From assembly GCA_031310005.1 (NCBI GenBank), contig CM062380.1, positions 1,674,001 through 1,738,000 of the forward strand: a stretch of DNA of 64,000 nucleotides. The letters run 5' to 3'. The translations under genes were made by a program, and so were the position numbers. The notes under the pieces are model-generated. The model was not told the origin of the DNA. It ran no database searches and saw nothing but the letters and a program-made list of their open reading frames with translations. The DNA comes from Dactylellina haptotyla (Eukaryota; Ascomycota; Orbiliomycetes; Orbiliales; Orbiliaceae). Position 1 is the stretch's first letter, and each line of letters starts with the position of its first letter. Shown here one piece after another: positions 36,089-48,411 of this stretch.

Positions 36089-37046
36089 GCACTTTTTCAA
36101 GAGGGCATTGTGACATAGCCCTCCGAGCTTGGCATCTTTAGGCGTTCCGGTTAATTCATGATGCGTTATGTATGATTACAAGGATTTAGAAGGGAATATA
36201 TGATACCCAATAGAACAACTTCAATTTCAATGAGCTCCCTTGGCCTCCTCGAAAATTTTTAAAAATATGCTTGCCTCTAGCACTGCGCAAGTGGGGTATA
36301 TCTGAAAGAAACCTCGCCGCCGTAATCATAATAGCTGGTCTATAATCCACGGGATCGGGTGTTAGATGGGGTTTGTATCGTGCGGGCTCAGCTTATCATG
36401 GAACCGTTGAAAGATCTGGGCCGTGTCTAAATTTATGCATGTCATGTTTGCTTCATGTGCATGCGACACCGCCATTTTGGTAATGGACGTTTAAACGACT
36501 TGGCAAAAGCTCGATTCTGATTACTGAACATGGTTCCAAAGATGAACTCTATATTTCCAAACCTTTGGGTCCCGCAACCTGCAGGACAAGCTCGTTCTAT
36601 CATTGGCTTTTGGAGATACCCATATATCTTGCTCCGGCAATACTGTCGACTTTCTTTTTTTTTGGTACTGTGTAAATTTATCCGACCGGAGTCCAGCCCG
36701 CCCTCATACATGCTTCGCCGCGGTCGCGTCGGCGCGTTTCATCCTTCACCCTGCACGGCTTATCAACGTACGTCGGGGTTTCGATGATTGAACGGCTAGT
36801 CATGATTTCAACCGAGCCTCGATACCCCCAAGTGGTTCGTGCGCCGCGGTTGGTTTATGAGACAACCCAAGTGGGAATATATATAGATGAAGTCTTCAAG
36901 ACTTCCAAGACTCAAAGCTCGATCTTTGGAGATTCGCCAACCTAACCAGCAAGAGTCCTAAATTTTTCATTAGGTACTAGCCTTGTCTCTGTAACTTCGA
37001 CTTTCTTGACCCACATCCCAAAATCTGACTTCCAAAAATACCCAAG
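36089..37046. other. Intergenic, with promoter of the small membrane protein
   Basis: About 960 bases without a recognised gene. A TATA-like AATATATATAGA lies at about 36876-36887, roughly 160 bases before ATG 37047. Confidence 0.5.
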
Positions 37047-37445
37047 ATGACTGGCGGCCAGAATACCACACCCAACACAACCGGCCAGGTTAGACCAAAT
37101 GGTCTTTTACAACCACCTAGTACCACTTCGAGCACCTCAACGCCGGCTAACACTCGCAATTCGTCCGCTTATCCGCTGAAATCGATCCTCCCAGGTGCTC
37201 GAACCCAACCAGATACTTTCTTTATCCGATGGCGACAGGTTATCATATCGGCGGTTGTCTTCTTGTTCTTACTAGGCGCTACGATCGGTATCGTTGTCGG
37301 AATATTCGAGTTCAAGCGGCAACTACTTCACAAGGAACAGGCAACAACGTCGACCAGTTCGCAGCCCGCGTATCAAACTTGGGATATAGAGTCTCCGGCT
37401 CATACCTCCTTGGTGCCGCCGACTCCAAAATTGATGCACCGATAG
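37047..37445 (+). CDS. Small Thr/Ser-rich single-pass membrane protein
   Basis: An uninterrupted 132-residue frame from an ATG preceded by AAG (CCAAGATG). The first 60 residues are rich in Thr, Ser, Asn and Pro. One strong helix follows (VIISAVVFLFLLGATIGIVVGIF) with a basic residue before it and Lys/Arg after, then a Ser/Thr/Pro-rich tail. No family is recognised. A TATA-like box at a suitable distance upstream supports expression. The product may be a short membrane adaptor or the remains of a longer gene; I cannot decide. Confidence 0.5.
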   Translation: MTGGQNTTPNTTGQVRPNGLLQPPSTTSSTSTPANTRNSSAYPLKSILPGARTQPDTFFIRWRQVIISAVVFLFLLGATIGIVVGIFEFKRQLLHKEQATTSTSSQPAYQTWDIESPAHTSLVPPTPKLMHR

Positions 37446-38040
37446 CGGGGTTTAGAGACACTTCGAAACGTCCCTTATATTATATTGTGCGGGTCTAATA
37501 GAGCGAGATCACACAATATCTCTCGAGGACCACCTTCTCGGTCTCCGTCTTTCTTTTTTTCATCGCTTCTATCAAGCGTATCTGGGTCACTAAATCTCGG
37601 AGTAAAGGGGGATAATATTCTGGTATTAGGAGATTAGGATTCCATAGTATATATTTAACTATACTTTCGCTTAGTTTTAATAAAGATAAAGGATATCTTG
37701 AAGGTTGTACGCGTTAATTTATCACGCGCGGGCTGGACAACATTTGGGCCGTAGCACTCTGCTGTGGGAATCTTGCGGTTCCCCATCTTGTCACTAGCCA
37801 AAAACGGAGCAGACACAGTTCTCCATAACATTCCCTTGAGGGCTTGAATATACACAACTTATATTATTGAGTGCGCTCGGCAACGAATGCACGAAATATT
37901 AATTTAATGTTAAATCGATTAAATCTATCTCCATCTTAAATTGCCTTCCATTGTCTCCAAGATAACTGATACCCCCCATCTAAGTGCCGCGACTTCATGA
38001 TTTTCCCCTGTACTTGCCGAGAACTAAATCAGCATCAAGG
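37446..38040. other. Intergenic, no gene recognised
   Basis: AT-rich sequence. A minus-strand frame at 37655-37855 has no recognisable features. Confidence 0.5.
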
Positions 38041-39388
38041 ATGGACTTCGGTCGAACGCGGATGATGAGGCAGCCCCTCGTTCTCGAAAACGTCTGTATC
38101 ATCCCCGGCCCTTTAGAGGAGTTAGACGCGGAGGATGTAGAGTTAAATAATTTCACATCGGCGGTCATCTTCCAGTACTCCCTCCTAATCCCCCAATAAC
38201 CCGCACATTTATCTAACCCTTCCCGCTAGCGCATCCGGTCGAGATATATATTACAACTGGACGGTGAAACGAGGCAATCATGGTGTCAGACTCATGGGAA
38301 GTAAAACATACTTCAAGGCCCCTGTTCAAATGAAAGACTGCTACCTTTCATCCATTTATTGTGAAGCCGATTATCGCGTAAGTTCAGACGACTTCACTCG
38401 TTTTCCTCCAAATTCTTAAAAAAAAAAATGCGTGGTTTAGCGAGCCGAGGAAATCACCCTCCCAAATCGTTCCAACTTGCTCTCGACAATTAGATCTAAA
38501 GGCGCCAAGAGCAGACCAAGTATTCCATTCACATATCGCAATGACAACGTAATCCAATTTTGGATGTTTTTCCGAACGCCAAAAGATGAGAAGAGCTGGA
38601 AAGAGCTCAAGTCCATATTGGTGTGTTGATATCGAACTCCTTGCCCGTAATATTCCAGGCAGAGCCCTTGATAATCTAGAGATATGTAGATTCCGGCACT
38701 CATAGATGGCCGCAAATTTGATGATATGGAAAGAAATCTCAGCACCTTTTTATCCCAGCTTGATGCCGTCAACCATCCGTTATGCACTAGCTCCAACACC
38801 TCAGAGTGGCCGGGAAACCTCTTTGAGTGTTGGCGGAGGATGTCGTGTCTTGCTTTAATGGGCAAACTCGAAAGTTCTTCCCTTGATAAGGCAGTCGAGC
38901 ATCATGTCAAGATGGAAGTCGTTGAGATCGGGCTGGGATTGGGTCGCCACCTCGCCAACAATTTTCTGGAGGAAATTGAGCAAGAGTGCCAGATCCAACT
39001 AACTGGCACTACAGTAGATGATGCTGGTACCGGTTCAGATTTGTCGCATAAAACCCAGGCTACCGGTACAACCGTTAACTACCTGGCACCAACCGCTACG
39101 ACTAATCACTATATGGACCTTGCCGATCTTGCCGATAATACGACGTTGCAGGCAAGATCTTGCACCCCTAGCGAAGAAATATTAATCGATCTCAGTATCG
39201 GTTGTATGATGAACCAAATCTCCCAGTCTTCTAGACCCGCGACTGAGGTTCGAATTCAGGTTCCAACTCGTATGGGAGTCAACATCCAAAACGGACATCA
39301 GAATCTTCAAACAGCTATAAAGGAAATGGAATGCCTTGAACGACTTTTCGAAGAAATGAACCTAGTATTAAAGGAGGAAAAGCGATAG
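38041..39388 (+). CDS. Hypothetical fungal protein, four exons
   Basis: Not recognised as a named family. Four exons can be joined in frame: 38041-38174, 38230-38377, 38441-38620 and 38690-39388, giving 386 residues. The introns (55, 63, 69 nt) have GTACTC, GTAAGT and GTGTGT donors and TAG acceptors, the first with a TCTAACC branch site. The product has an N-terminal part with an LDAEDVELNNFTSA segment, then DIYYNWTVKRG, TYFKAPVQMKDCYLSSIYCEADYR, and FTYRNDNVIQFWMFF, a pattern of strands and aromatic residues that looks like a compact folded domain. The C-terminal 230 residues start with IPALIDGRKFDDMERNL, include an acidic middle and end in a helical EMECLERLFEEMN segment. Good splice sites and unbroken conservation-like composition support a real gene; earlier upstream exons are possible. 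Confidence 0.65.
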
Positions 39389-40930
39389 ACTTCGTCTAAA
39401 GATACCAGCGACTGTAGAATGACCCAAGTTTTTGTCTCGTCTCGGAACCCTCTCACTTGAAAATAACCCTACGCATGTGTGATTTTCTTGTTTATGAATG
39501 TGCTCATCAGCACAACCGACACTTCTCACGATGGATAGGATACCGCCTCCCAAGTTTTCATTGTGCTAGAATAATTTTAATTCTTCATTAATTCTATATG
39601 GAAATCTCACGCTCTATCTCCGGTGTATATCCTTGAAACGAAACTATCTCCTTGTAAGGTAGATCAGATAACGTTACCATCCGGGTGAGAAAACAGCGCC
39701 ATGGATGCCTTGAAAATCTAAAGAAAATATATCTAGCATTTCAATTTTGACAATTCATTTTCCCGACGGACACACTCTCGGCCTCTGACATAGCTTTCAA
39801 TCATCCAACGCGCTGATGGCATGACTCTGTCCATGATGATCGATTTACGGGGTCTCCGCATTTCGGGTCTTACAGGAAACAGGAACAGGAACGGTTTCTC
39901 CAGAAAAATAATAGAAGATTTAAAGTCCGTCCCAAATATGCTCGTACGAATCCCAAAAGTGCGCAGATCAAAAACGAAAAAAGCCAAGGTCAAGGAAAAA
40001 GACCATACGTTCTGACGTCACAAAACCCGACTTCCAAATTTTCCAACACCACAGAAAAACCATGTGAGCCTCCCGAAAATGCGGGAGTCCTAGATCAACG
40101 CCAAACATTGCGATGATAGTTCCATTTTATTGCATAGAAAAAAGAACCCTCCTGTTTTTGCTTCCAGTTATTCCAGGATTTCTAATCTAGAGCTGACGTT
40201 TGAGGCTCCACAATTTATCTGGATCTCGGATGTCAATTGGCTGGCTCGTTTGCCGCCCTCAACTTCCGTCGAAATGCGATTTCTCGTGCATGGTGCCGCA
40301 ATTGCTCTTCAACTGCCTAGTCTGCTTTCCCGCATTGAGGTGCGATCCGTTATCCGGGGTGCACACGACCAAGACCAAACACCGAGATACCTAGCGGTTT
40401 CCCGTATCTGCTATGTCTGAGCTCCTAATCAGAGCCGACTAGTAGGTCTCGAAAATGCTGACAGGCTGGGAAGATCTCTGGAGATAGTGGAGTCAAGTCG
40501 ACTTTCTCCTACAAACTTTGGGCGCTTTTCGCGAGGCACGTCATACTGTCAAGGATCTCCATGATGTAAAAGTTTCCACTGGTCCGCCCCGGTAAGCTTA
40601 AATGTTTAGTAGAAGAAGATTTGTAGAAATCGTTTATATAAAACGAGCAGCCGACTACCGCGTGTGCGTGAGAAGCTTAGCCTACATAAGCCCGTCTCGT
40701 AAATTCTTGGTTCCGTCGACCACTCGCCTATCATTTCTGAGCTTTGCACTGCGCCCGTTTGATGTGCCAGAAATAAGCTTTCGCCAAACATCGTGACCTT
40801 TTTTCGATGCGGGACCCGACTTGGCTTGCAACACGAAAATTACCACAAAACCGCAGTGTGTAACTTGCGAAATTAGCATAACTCAGATTTCTTTATAATA
40901 AACTACCGTACAACGGGTTTATCAACCAAC
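39389..40930. other. Intergenic, MFS transporter promoter
   Basis: About 1.5 kb without a supported gene. Overlapping frames on both strands at 39733-40015 are not convincing. The 3' part is the promoter of the transporter. Confidence 0.5.
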
Positions 40931-43083
40931 ATGTCGGGAAACCGGGATGACGAGAAGTACTCTGAGACTTCCTCAGGGAAGCGACGGATCAGTGATATCG
41001 ATGAGGCTTCAAACGGAGAACCTGCTATTGACAATAGCGACCTGAACGATGTCGAGAATATGAAGAAAATCTCTAAGAAATTGGAGAATCCTCTTGCCGG
41101 CATCCCTGAGGATAAGTTGACCCGTATGGCCGAGAAATTCGTCGATGACAACGGGCTAGAAGATAGAGAATTATTTATAAGGGCTGCAATGGTAGCCCAG
41201 AACCCAAGGGAATATCAGTCGGTTACTAGCCTGACAGATGAAGAAAGAGATTGGATCGAGAAGGAAACCACACACAAATGGCATCACCCGTGGCAGTTAT
41301 ATTTCTTAGCTATTGCAAACGCTATGGCAGCGGTTGTCCAAGGTTAGACTTTCTCATGAAATCTCATTCACAACTCTCTACTAATACCTTTTAACTAATA
41401 GGTATGGACGAGACCGTTGTTAATGGTGCTCAATTGTTCTATCTTCGAATATTTGGAATTCAAGATAATGATTTGCTCACTGGACTTGTGAACGGAGCGC
41501 CCTACTTGTAAGAACCTCCTATAGTATTTCCCGCTCGGAAATAATCAAGGATCTAATCTTTAAATTTAGGTGCTGCGCCGTCTTTGCCTGTTGGCTTACC
41601 GCACCTTTAAACAAATACCTCGGTCGTAGAGGAACAATCTTCTGGTCCTGCGTTATAGCGGCAGCAGCATCGATCTGGGAAGCCTTCACCTACAACTGGC
41701 AACAACTCTTCGCAGCAAGATTGGTCCTCGGTCTCGGTATCGGCCCAAAATCAGCCACAGTCCCCGTGTACTCTGCCGAATGTGCCCCTGCAAATATCAG
41801 AGGCGCTCTAGTCATGCAATGGCAAGTCTGGACTGCTTTCGGTATCATGTTGGGTAACTTGATGTCTGTCGCATTCTTCAATCTTCCCGAAGATGTCGGC
41901 TGGAGAATCATGCTTGGGTCCACGGTGGTCGCGCCAATCATCGTCTGCTGCCAGATTTATATTTCGCCAGAGTCACCTCGTTGGTATCTCAAACGCGGCG
42001 AGGTAAAGAAGGCCTATAGCTCTCTACTACTTCTTCGAAACCACAAGATTCAAGCTGCCAGAGATGTTTTCTACATGCATTGCGCTATCAAGGCCGAGGA
42101 GGAATCACGGAAGGGACGAAACTTGATTCTCGATTTCGTCAAAGTCCCACGTGTGACCCGGGCTTGTTTGGCTTCCACAATCGTCATGTTCATGCAGCAA
42201 TTTTGCGGCATTAACGTCATCGCTTACTACAGTTCCCAAATATTCGTCGAAGCCGGCTTTTCCGAGAAGAGCGGTATCCTTGCATCTCTCGGAGCTGGCA
42301 TTATAAACTGGATCTTTGCGTTACCGGCCTTCTACACTATAGATACGTTCGGACGGCGAAATCTGCTGCTGGTGACCTTCCCGTTGATGGGATTATGTCT
42401 GTTCTTCGTCGCCGGTGTTTATCATATCCCAGAAACTTCGAAAGCACACATCGGGTTAATTGCGTTGGGCGTATACCTCTTCGAAGTCGTTTACAGCCCC
42501 GGAGAAGGGCCCGTTCCATTTACATACTCAGCTGAAGTGTACCCACTTACACATCGTGAAGTCGGAATGTCTTTGGCTACGGCGACGACATGGCTATTCA
42601 ATTTTGTAAGTTTCTCCGATCAAGTGCTGATGGACCCAGCTAATATCAAAATGTATAGATCTTATCCTTCACTTGGCCACGATTACGATCCGCCTTCACA
42701 CCGAGTGGTGCATTTGTATGTATCATCCCTTACTACTTTAGTTCGGAGCAGAATTAAGCTAATATAAAATGCAGGCATACTACGGCGCATGGAATATCGT
42801 AGGTTTCTTCCTCGTGTTCCTCTTCCTTCCTGAATCCAGACAGTTCACTCTCGAAGAACTCGACGTCGTATTCTCGAAGCCCATCAAAGAGTTCGCCATG
42901 TACCAAATCAGACACATCCCTTACAACTTCAGAACCAAGATTCTCAGACAACGACTTCCGCCAAAGAAGCCGTTGTATGATTTTGAGTATGGTGGACAGA
43001 GTACAAAGAATTCAAAGGCGGTGTCGAATACCAAAGAAGGAGATGCTGGTGCAATTGCCCAGCCCCCCACCGCCATGGCTTAA
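40931..43083 (+). CDS. MFS sugar/myo-inositol-type transporter
   Basis: Five exons, 40931-41342, 41402-41507, 41570-42605, 42659-42715 and 42775-43083, give 639 residues. Introns are 53-62 nt, each with TAG or CAG acceptors and CTAAT-type branch sites. About 12 hydrophobic helices are expected. Sugar-porter signatures are present: GMDETVVNGAQ in helix 1, YLGRRGT between helices 2 and 3, a PESPRWYL motif after helix 6, the QQFCGINVIAYYS segment of helix 7, and PESR-QFTLEELD near the end. The long charged N-terminus (about 120 residues) contains an 'YQSVTSLTDEER..IEKE..HKW..PW' stretch common in fungal inositol- and sugar-porter-like transporters of this length. Substrate and proton coupling cannot be read from sequence. 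Confidence 0.93.
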
Positions 43084-43484
43084 ATTGTAATTTTATTTAT
43101 TCATACCAATTTTAGTAGCAAGAAATTCAACTATGCATTGCACTGTCATTTTGTTCAGGACATTGGTTTCCAGTAATATGTAAATTCGAACCAAGATAAT
43201 TTCGTGAAATCAAGCCAGCAGAGGACATGCAGTACGATATGAATAACCCCTAGCTTAAACAATCCTTCAGGTTGTCTACCTAGCAATTCGAGAGGATCCT
43301 TTACTTCCCGACTTTTAAGGCGCATACAGCACTCGTGGTCGCGCCAGAAGTACAACTCTCACTTTGTGTTGCGCCCCGTGTGTATGGCGCGAAACAGGCG
43401 TCACAAGCCTCCCGATTAAGCCTGCCCGGAACCTCCACAGCATCAACAAACAGAACCCTCCATCCTCCATCGCACGTTCACACC
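43084..43484. other. Transporter 3' end and PEX4 promoter
   Basis: A 401-base spacer between same-strand genes. No gene is seen; the part before 43485 is CA-rich, as usual before fungal start codons. Confidence 0.55.
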
Positions 43485-44066
43485 ATGCCGCCCAGCGCCA
43501 ACGCCAACGCCAGCCGCCGCCTGCTCCAAGAGCTCAGCAAGTTCAACCAGGAGGACAACCCGGCGGTAACCTACCTCGGCCCCGTCGATGACGAGGACAT
43601 CTTCCACTGGCGCGGCGGTCTGCGCGGTACCCCGGACTCGCCCTACGAAGGCGGCGTCTGGGACCTCGACATTGTCATCCCGGACAACTACCCGCTCGCC
43701 CCGCCGACGGTGACCTTCATGACGAAGATGTGCCATCCGAACGTGCATATCAAGGTACGGCCCGCATCTCACAATACCATTTCCCCCTGCGGTAGAAACC
43801 GTTGACGAGTGTATCGCTAACATCGCGTAATAATATAGACCGGCGAGATCTGCCTCGACCTCTTGAAGTCCGCGTGGACACCGGCATACGGCATCTCCTC
43901 AACTGTGACGGCAATACAAGCCCTCCTTACTAGCCCCGAACCCGATTCCCCACTGAATGTGGACGTGGCAACCCTACTACGCTCCGGGGATACCGTTGGA
44001 TACGACAGTTTGATCCGGTACTACGTCTGGCGGTACGCGAAGAAGGAGAGAAACACAGGCGCCTAA
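43485..44066 (+). CDS. PEX4: Peroxin-4, ubiquitin-conjugating enzyme E2
   Basis: Two exons, 43485-43754 and 43839-44066, give 165 residues. The 84-nt intron has GTACGG, GCTAAC and TAG. The UBC fold is complete: HWRGGLRGTPDSPYEGG, the PDNYPLAPPTVTFMTKMCHPNVH block, and active-site Cys95 in TGEICLDLLK. The ending (SPEPDSPLNVDVATLLRSGD) is the typical Pex4 variant and separates it from other E2 enzymes. Pex4 works at the peroxisome membrane with Pex22 to monoubiquitinate the import receptor Pex5 so it can be recycled. The start ATG is the first in frame close before the fold. Confidence 0.92.
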
Positions 44067-44760
44067 AAGTTATAGCATCGCAGGGCTGTGGTCTTTTAAA
44101 AACAGCTATGGGAAATATAGTTGTTATCTGCAATATGTAAGAGTACTGGACGATGGGATGGTTTGGGATGTCGGGTTCCAGATTTTGGCTAGGGTTGGGT
44201 TATGATCAATTTTTCTTGCTAGAGTTTAGCGCATTCATGTTCGGTGGTGATAATAATGGTTTTAGCATATTCTTATGGCGCACAATTAACGCGGGCGAGA
44301 GTTAACGGCTGTATAGTCGCTAATACAAGGCAATATATATCTACGAATAATAATTCTAGTATGCTACGGATAAAGACACATCAGGTTCCCCAAGTTTATA
44401 AATCATTGTATAGGGTTTAAAAACTAGAAATACAATTAATTTGTAAATCCACAATAGACGAGAAAGAGAAAAAAAAGGCATAAAGGACGTCTACAAATAT
44501 ATTCAATTCTCCCGTTTATCGTAGAAAAGTTTCATAACCAATAAAATCGAACCGGGTTGAAAGAAACCCCCATAACAACAACAGTAAAAGGCTAGGAAAG
44601 GGGCGTTAAGAGAGAAGAGTAATAAGAACAACAAGAAAAGAAGAATAATAAAACAAAAGGATAAGGATACGCCATGAGTTCAAGTAGAAAATTACACATT
44701 TAGAAACACGATAGGAGGAGAAAAGTGAATCTGCTCCCACCAGTATAGTTGGTAGCACGA
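44067..44760. other. Convergent 3' flanks, PEX4 / mS38
   Basis: About 700 AT-rich bases with A-rich purine runs at 44460-44660. No gene is seen. Confidence 0.55.
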
Positions 44761-45893
44761 TTACTGCTTCTCAAGCTTTCTCCGCAATGTTCTAGTCCTC
44801 TTCATAAGCTTCTTGTACTTGTGCTTCTTCATCTTGAGTTTTCTCTGTCTCTTCACGCTGAGGGCGAACATTGTAAGCCGCTTGTTGCGCATAAAGTACT
44901 GTATTCTGCCACCTTGGCGTTGGAAGCTCTTGTCGAAGAAGGCGAGCATGTATCCTGGCTCCTGTCCCGAAGCATTTGAAGAAACAAACTTGATACCCTT
45001 CAGTTTCTCGAAGGAAGTTTGCTCCAACTTCAAGTTGTCCTCGGTGATAGGCTCCGGTGGGGGAGGTGGGTTGAACGGAGTATAATCTCCTAATAACAGA
45101 GGGTGAGAAGAGATACTGATTTGTGGTTCCCCGGACTTCTGTTCCTGTGATAACGATCCTTTCCGAGCGAAGGCTCGGATTTCGTCAGGATTAAGGATAC
45201 CATCTCGATCGACGGCTGCTGATTCGGCCTCACTGTAGGAGGGTTGGCGGGCCTGGACTTCTTGTTGGATCTTGTGAAGCTCGATGGTTGATAACGGAGA
45301 CGGTTCGTCAAAGAGTTTCTGGAAAGTAGCGTTGGTGTAGACGCCGGGAACTGGGAATTTGACGGACACCGGTCTATGAAGGGCGAAGAAGGTGGATGCA
45401 TGTATGTCTTTTTATCGAGGTATAGTCATGTTAGCATACTATTCGCACCTAGTACTGTTTTTTTCTCCATTCGGAGGGATAAAGACAAGGTAGCATGTAA
45501 CAAACCTTTCGCACGCAAGTGATCCGTCCGCGCAACAAACGGCAGCGGGCTATTCTTCTGCTCCTCGATCTTCTGAGTCTCCTCGGCCGCAGGAGCCTTC
45601 TCTGCATTCGTGGCGTCTACCTCTGGAGCCTGTCCGGGTATCGACAGAGCAGAGGTTTGCGCCGTCTGTCCATTCTCGCACTGTCGGTTCTGTTTCCGGA
45701 ACGCTAGACCACGGTTATTAGGCCCAAAGGGCTTAGAATTAGATGAAGATGAAGAGGAGGAGTATCGGCGGGCGGCTTTCTGTGGCTGCGGACGCAGGGC
45801 AGGGGCCGTGGCCGTCGAGACTAGACGGCGGCCAGCGGGAGGTGCATGAGAAGCACAACTGAGGAGAGCCCGTCGGGTAGGACAGGCGAACAT
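44761..45893 (-). CDS. COX24: Mitochondrial small ribosomal subunit protein mS38 (COX24)
   Basis: Two exons, 45893-45506 and 45407-44761, give 344 residues. The intron (45408-45505, 98 nt) has a TATGCTAACATGAC branch region; joining gives DHLRAK-DIHASTFFALHRPVSV without frame change. The N-terminus is Arg/Ser/Ala-rich without acid residues, a mitochondrial presequence. The last 50 residues are very basic (RKLKMKKHKYKKLMKRTRTLRRKLEK), the conserved mS38/COX24/AURKAIP1 C-terminal segment, with the preceding YFMRNKRLTMFALSVKRQ. The middle is not conserved and Pro-rich in places (NPPPPPEP). mS38 binds 12S-type rRNA near the mRNA channel and is needed for mitochondrial translation, in yeast notably of COX1-related transcripts. 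Confidence 0.88.
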
Positions 45894-47013
45894 TTGGCGA
45901 GGTGATATAGAGGTGTGATACCGCTGGCGATGGTATCACAGAAGAGGAGGATCCGGAGGGCGACGGGGGGAGTGGAGGAGGAGGAGACGTGCGTCTACGG
46001 GCGGCGGAGGGTGGAAACGTATGACGGTGATGTTGGCGGTTGGCCTCCCCTTCGTTCGTCCAAACTCCTCTGAAAATCTTGGCACCACGCCAACCTCAGC
46101 CGCAACACATGACCCTTTCTCCAGCCACGGTTCGGGCGACGATTCGAGACATTCGAACGCATTTCCGGTTTCCAGTCGAACTTTGGCGGCATCAGTGCAT
46201 TCGGGGTCACGCTCCCCGCGGACAGGAGGTGTAGGCGTGGGAGAAGTTAGAGTTCATTCACACGAGGACTAGTTTTGGATTCAGGTAGGGTTATATTGAC
46301 ATCGACAGCGCCGCCACAGCTTTCACAGCGGGCAGACACACGAGATATATATATATAACGGAAACGACAGTAATACAGTGCCACTTATGCAGGTTTTGAC
46401 GTGGGCCGTGAAGAGAAGGAAAACAGATATCAAACAGCTCGTAAAAGCCGACTCGGATTGCCCTCAAAGAAACCCTCGAAGGGACCAAATCGCTCGATAG
46501 GAATCGAAGAATACTAATGATTAAAAACAACAAAACTGGTTTCATAAAGGGCATCTCGCTTTGCGCATGAGATTTTCGATAATGAGACGCTGCAAGAGTG
46601 AAAAGGAGGAGATAATCAAGTGAATAATATAAAAAGTCAGACAGCAGCCCCCTCCCAAAAGGAAAATGAAAAAAGTGGAAAAAAGACAGCTATGAATCAG
46701 AATCAAACTGTAAATAGAATTAGAAGAAAAAAAATGAAGGCTAAAAATCACCAGAACACCATGCTGCAAAAAATAGAAAATCCCTACGATAGGAGCGAAA
46801 AAGTTCGAAGCGGACGGTGGAATGCAAGTGACGTTGATGTAGATCTAGGTAATAATAAGGTTTCGAGCCGAGTCCCCCAATATAGTATAGTATGCCGTGG
46901 GCCATGTGCTTGACAACTGTACAATGTGACCAATCTACGCCCTTCCGTTTCCGAGGATAAGAGGCCGAGTTCCCCCGGAAGATGCCATTAAGTCCTGTGG
47001 GGTGTTGTCGGAC
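45894..47013. other. Intergenic between mS38 promoter and G-alpha 3' end
   Basis: About 1.1 kb with no recognised gene. The left part is the mS38 promoter; the right part, with A-rich runs at 46620-46780, is likely the 3' UTR of the G-alpha gene. Confidence 0.5.
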
Positions 47014-48411
47014 TTATAAGATTAGAGTATGGAGATTCTTTTGCAGGATGACTAGTCGAAGCGTTAGCTCGGGCCGGATGCAGGTAGGAGGACTTGGCAG
47101 TAGGATTGGGGAGACTTACTGTCTTGGACACTGGACATGGTAATTTTCAAGAGATCGGTATCGGTGGCATTGGTGTAATGCACATAGATATCCTTTGCCG
47201 GGTTTCTGTTCAATCTCTTGAAGTTGTCATGGAAGAACTCGGAAGCTTGCTTGTAGGAGTCCGAATCGCCAGTATAATCCGGGAAATACTTCTTGACCGG
47301 TGAGGTGCTGATTTTCTCGCGGAAGAGGTCGATTTTGTTCATGAAAAGAATTATCGAGGTTCGGATGAACCACTGCGAGTTACAGATGGATTCGAAGAGC
47401 ATAAGGGCTTCTTGCATTTGATTCTAGATATCATCTTAGTTAGCTTCACCATATTCTCAAGAATATCCGAAATTTTTCACATACAGCATCCTTATCCTCC
47501 ACTAAACACTGATCGTATCCGCTGATAGCAATTAAGAACAGCAGAGCTGTAACGTTTTCGAAACAGTGGATCCATTTCTTTCTCTCTGATCGCTGGCCAC
47601 CGACATCGAACATGCGGTAAATAAGCTGACCAAGGTTGAATTCAGTTTCGGTGATACCGGTTGTTTTTAATCGAGATCGTAGAATATCTTGGTCGTTTGG
47701 AATAAAAGCGGGCTCGAAGAATCTGTCTAGCTCCTCGAAATAGCTGATATCCGGATTAGCAACTGATCATGCCCACCATCGTCTTCGCTTGAACTTACTA
47801 TGTGAGATTGTCATGCAGAGCAAACTCGTTTCCTCGCTTGACTGCCGACTGAACACCTTCATCGAGCCATAGCGATTTGAGTGGGCCAAGATAATCCTTC
47901 GGTAACACTTCTCCTCGGCTCAACTCCCGCTGCTTCATAATCAAACTAACATATTGCTGTTCCCAAGGTCAGCATCTCATGCTTTAAATTCATGCAGATA
48001 GGATCCCAGAAAGAAGAAATCTTACCTCATTCTCTGGTTTCTGAAATGCAATGTGATATAAATCCATTTGCTCCAGGATAAGCCTCATAGACTCCGTGAT
48101 ATTTGTGAATATTATGACACGATATCGTTCTTTATCGGCTTTCGTGAAACCCTCGGCGTATATCAGCTGCATCTGTTTCAAGATTGTAGATTTTCCACTT
48201 TCTCCGGCACCTGCACAATTCCACCGCGGTTAGCTAAACATCCACATATAGAATATTGAATTATCATAAGATTTTTTCAAAAAGGCATACCTAACAGTAA
48301 CAACTTGACCTCCCTCGCCATCTTCTTCTCATCTTGTTTTATTGTCTTCTCGATTTCTTTCGACCGCAACCTTTCGGCTGAGTCTTCTTGTGCATCTCCA
48401 CCCATGCACAT
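47014..48411 (-). CDS. gna-2: Heterotrimeric G-protein alpha subunit, group II
   Basis: Six exons: 48411-48291, 48210-48026, 47956-47799, 47743-47485, 47423-47120 and 47051-47014, giving 354 residues, the standard length. Five introns of 55-80 nt. GTPase motifs: GAGESGKST (P-loop, its first Gly split by intron 1), [11 protein letters not shown] (switch I), [12 protein letters not shown] (switch II), NKID and TNATDT (in place of TCAT). The last exon is only 38 nt and encodes the receptor-contact end [12 protein letters not shown]. The start MCMGGDAQ lacks Gly at position 2, so no N-myristoylation is expected, while Cys2 could be palmitoylated. The MC-x-GG start and [10 protein letters not shown] resemble group II fungal G-alpha (Neurospora GNA-2 type) rather than groups I or III. 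It would couple membrane receptors to cAMP or MAPK signalling. Confidence 0.93.
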
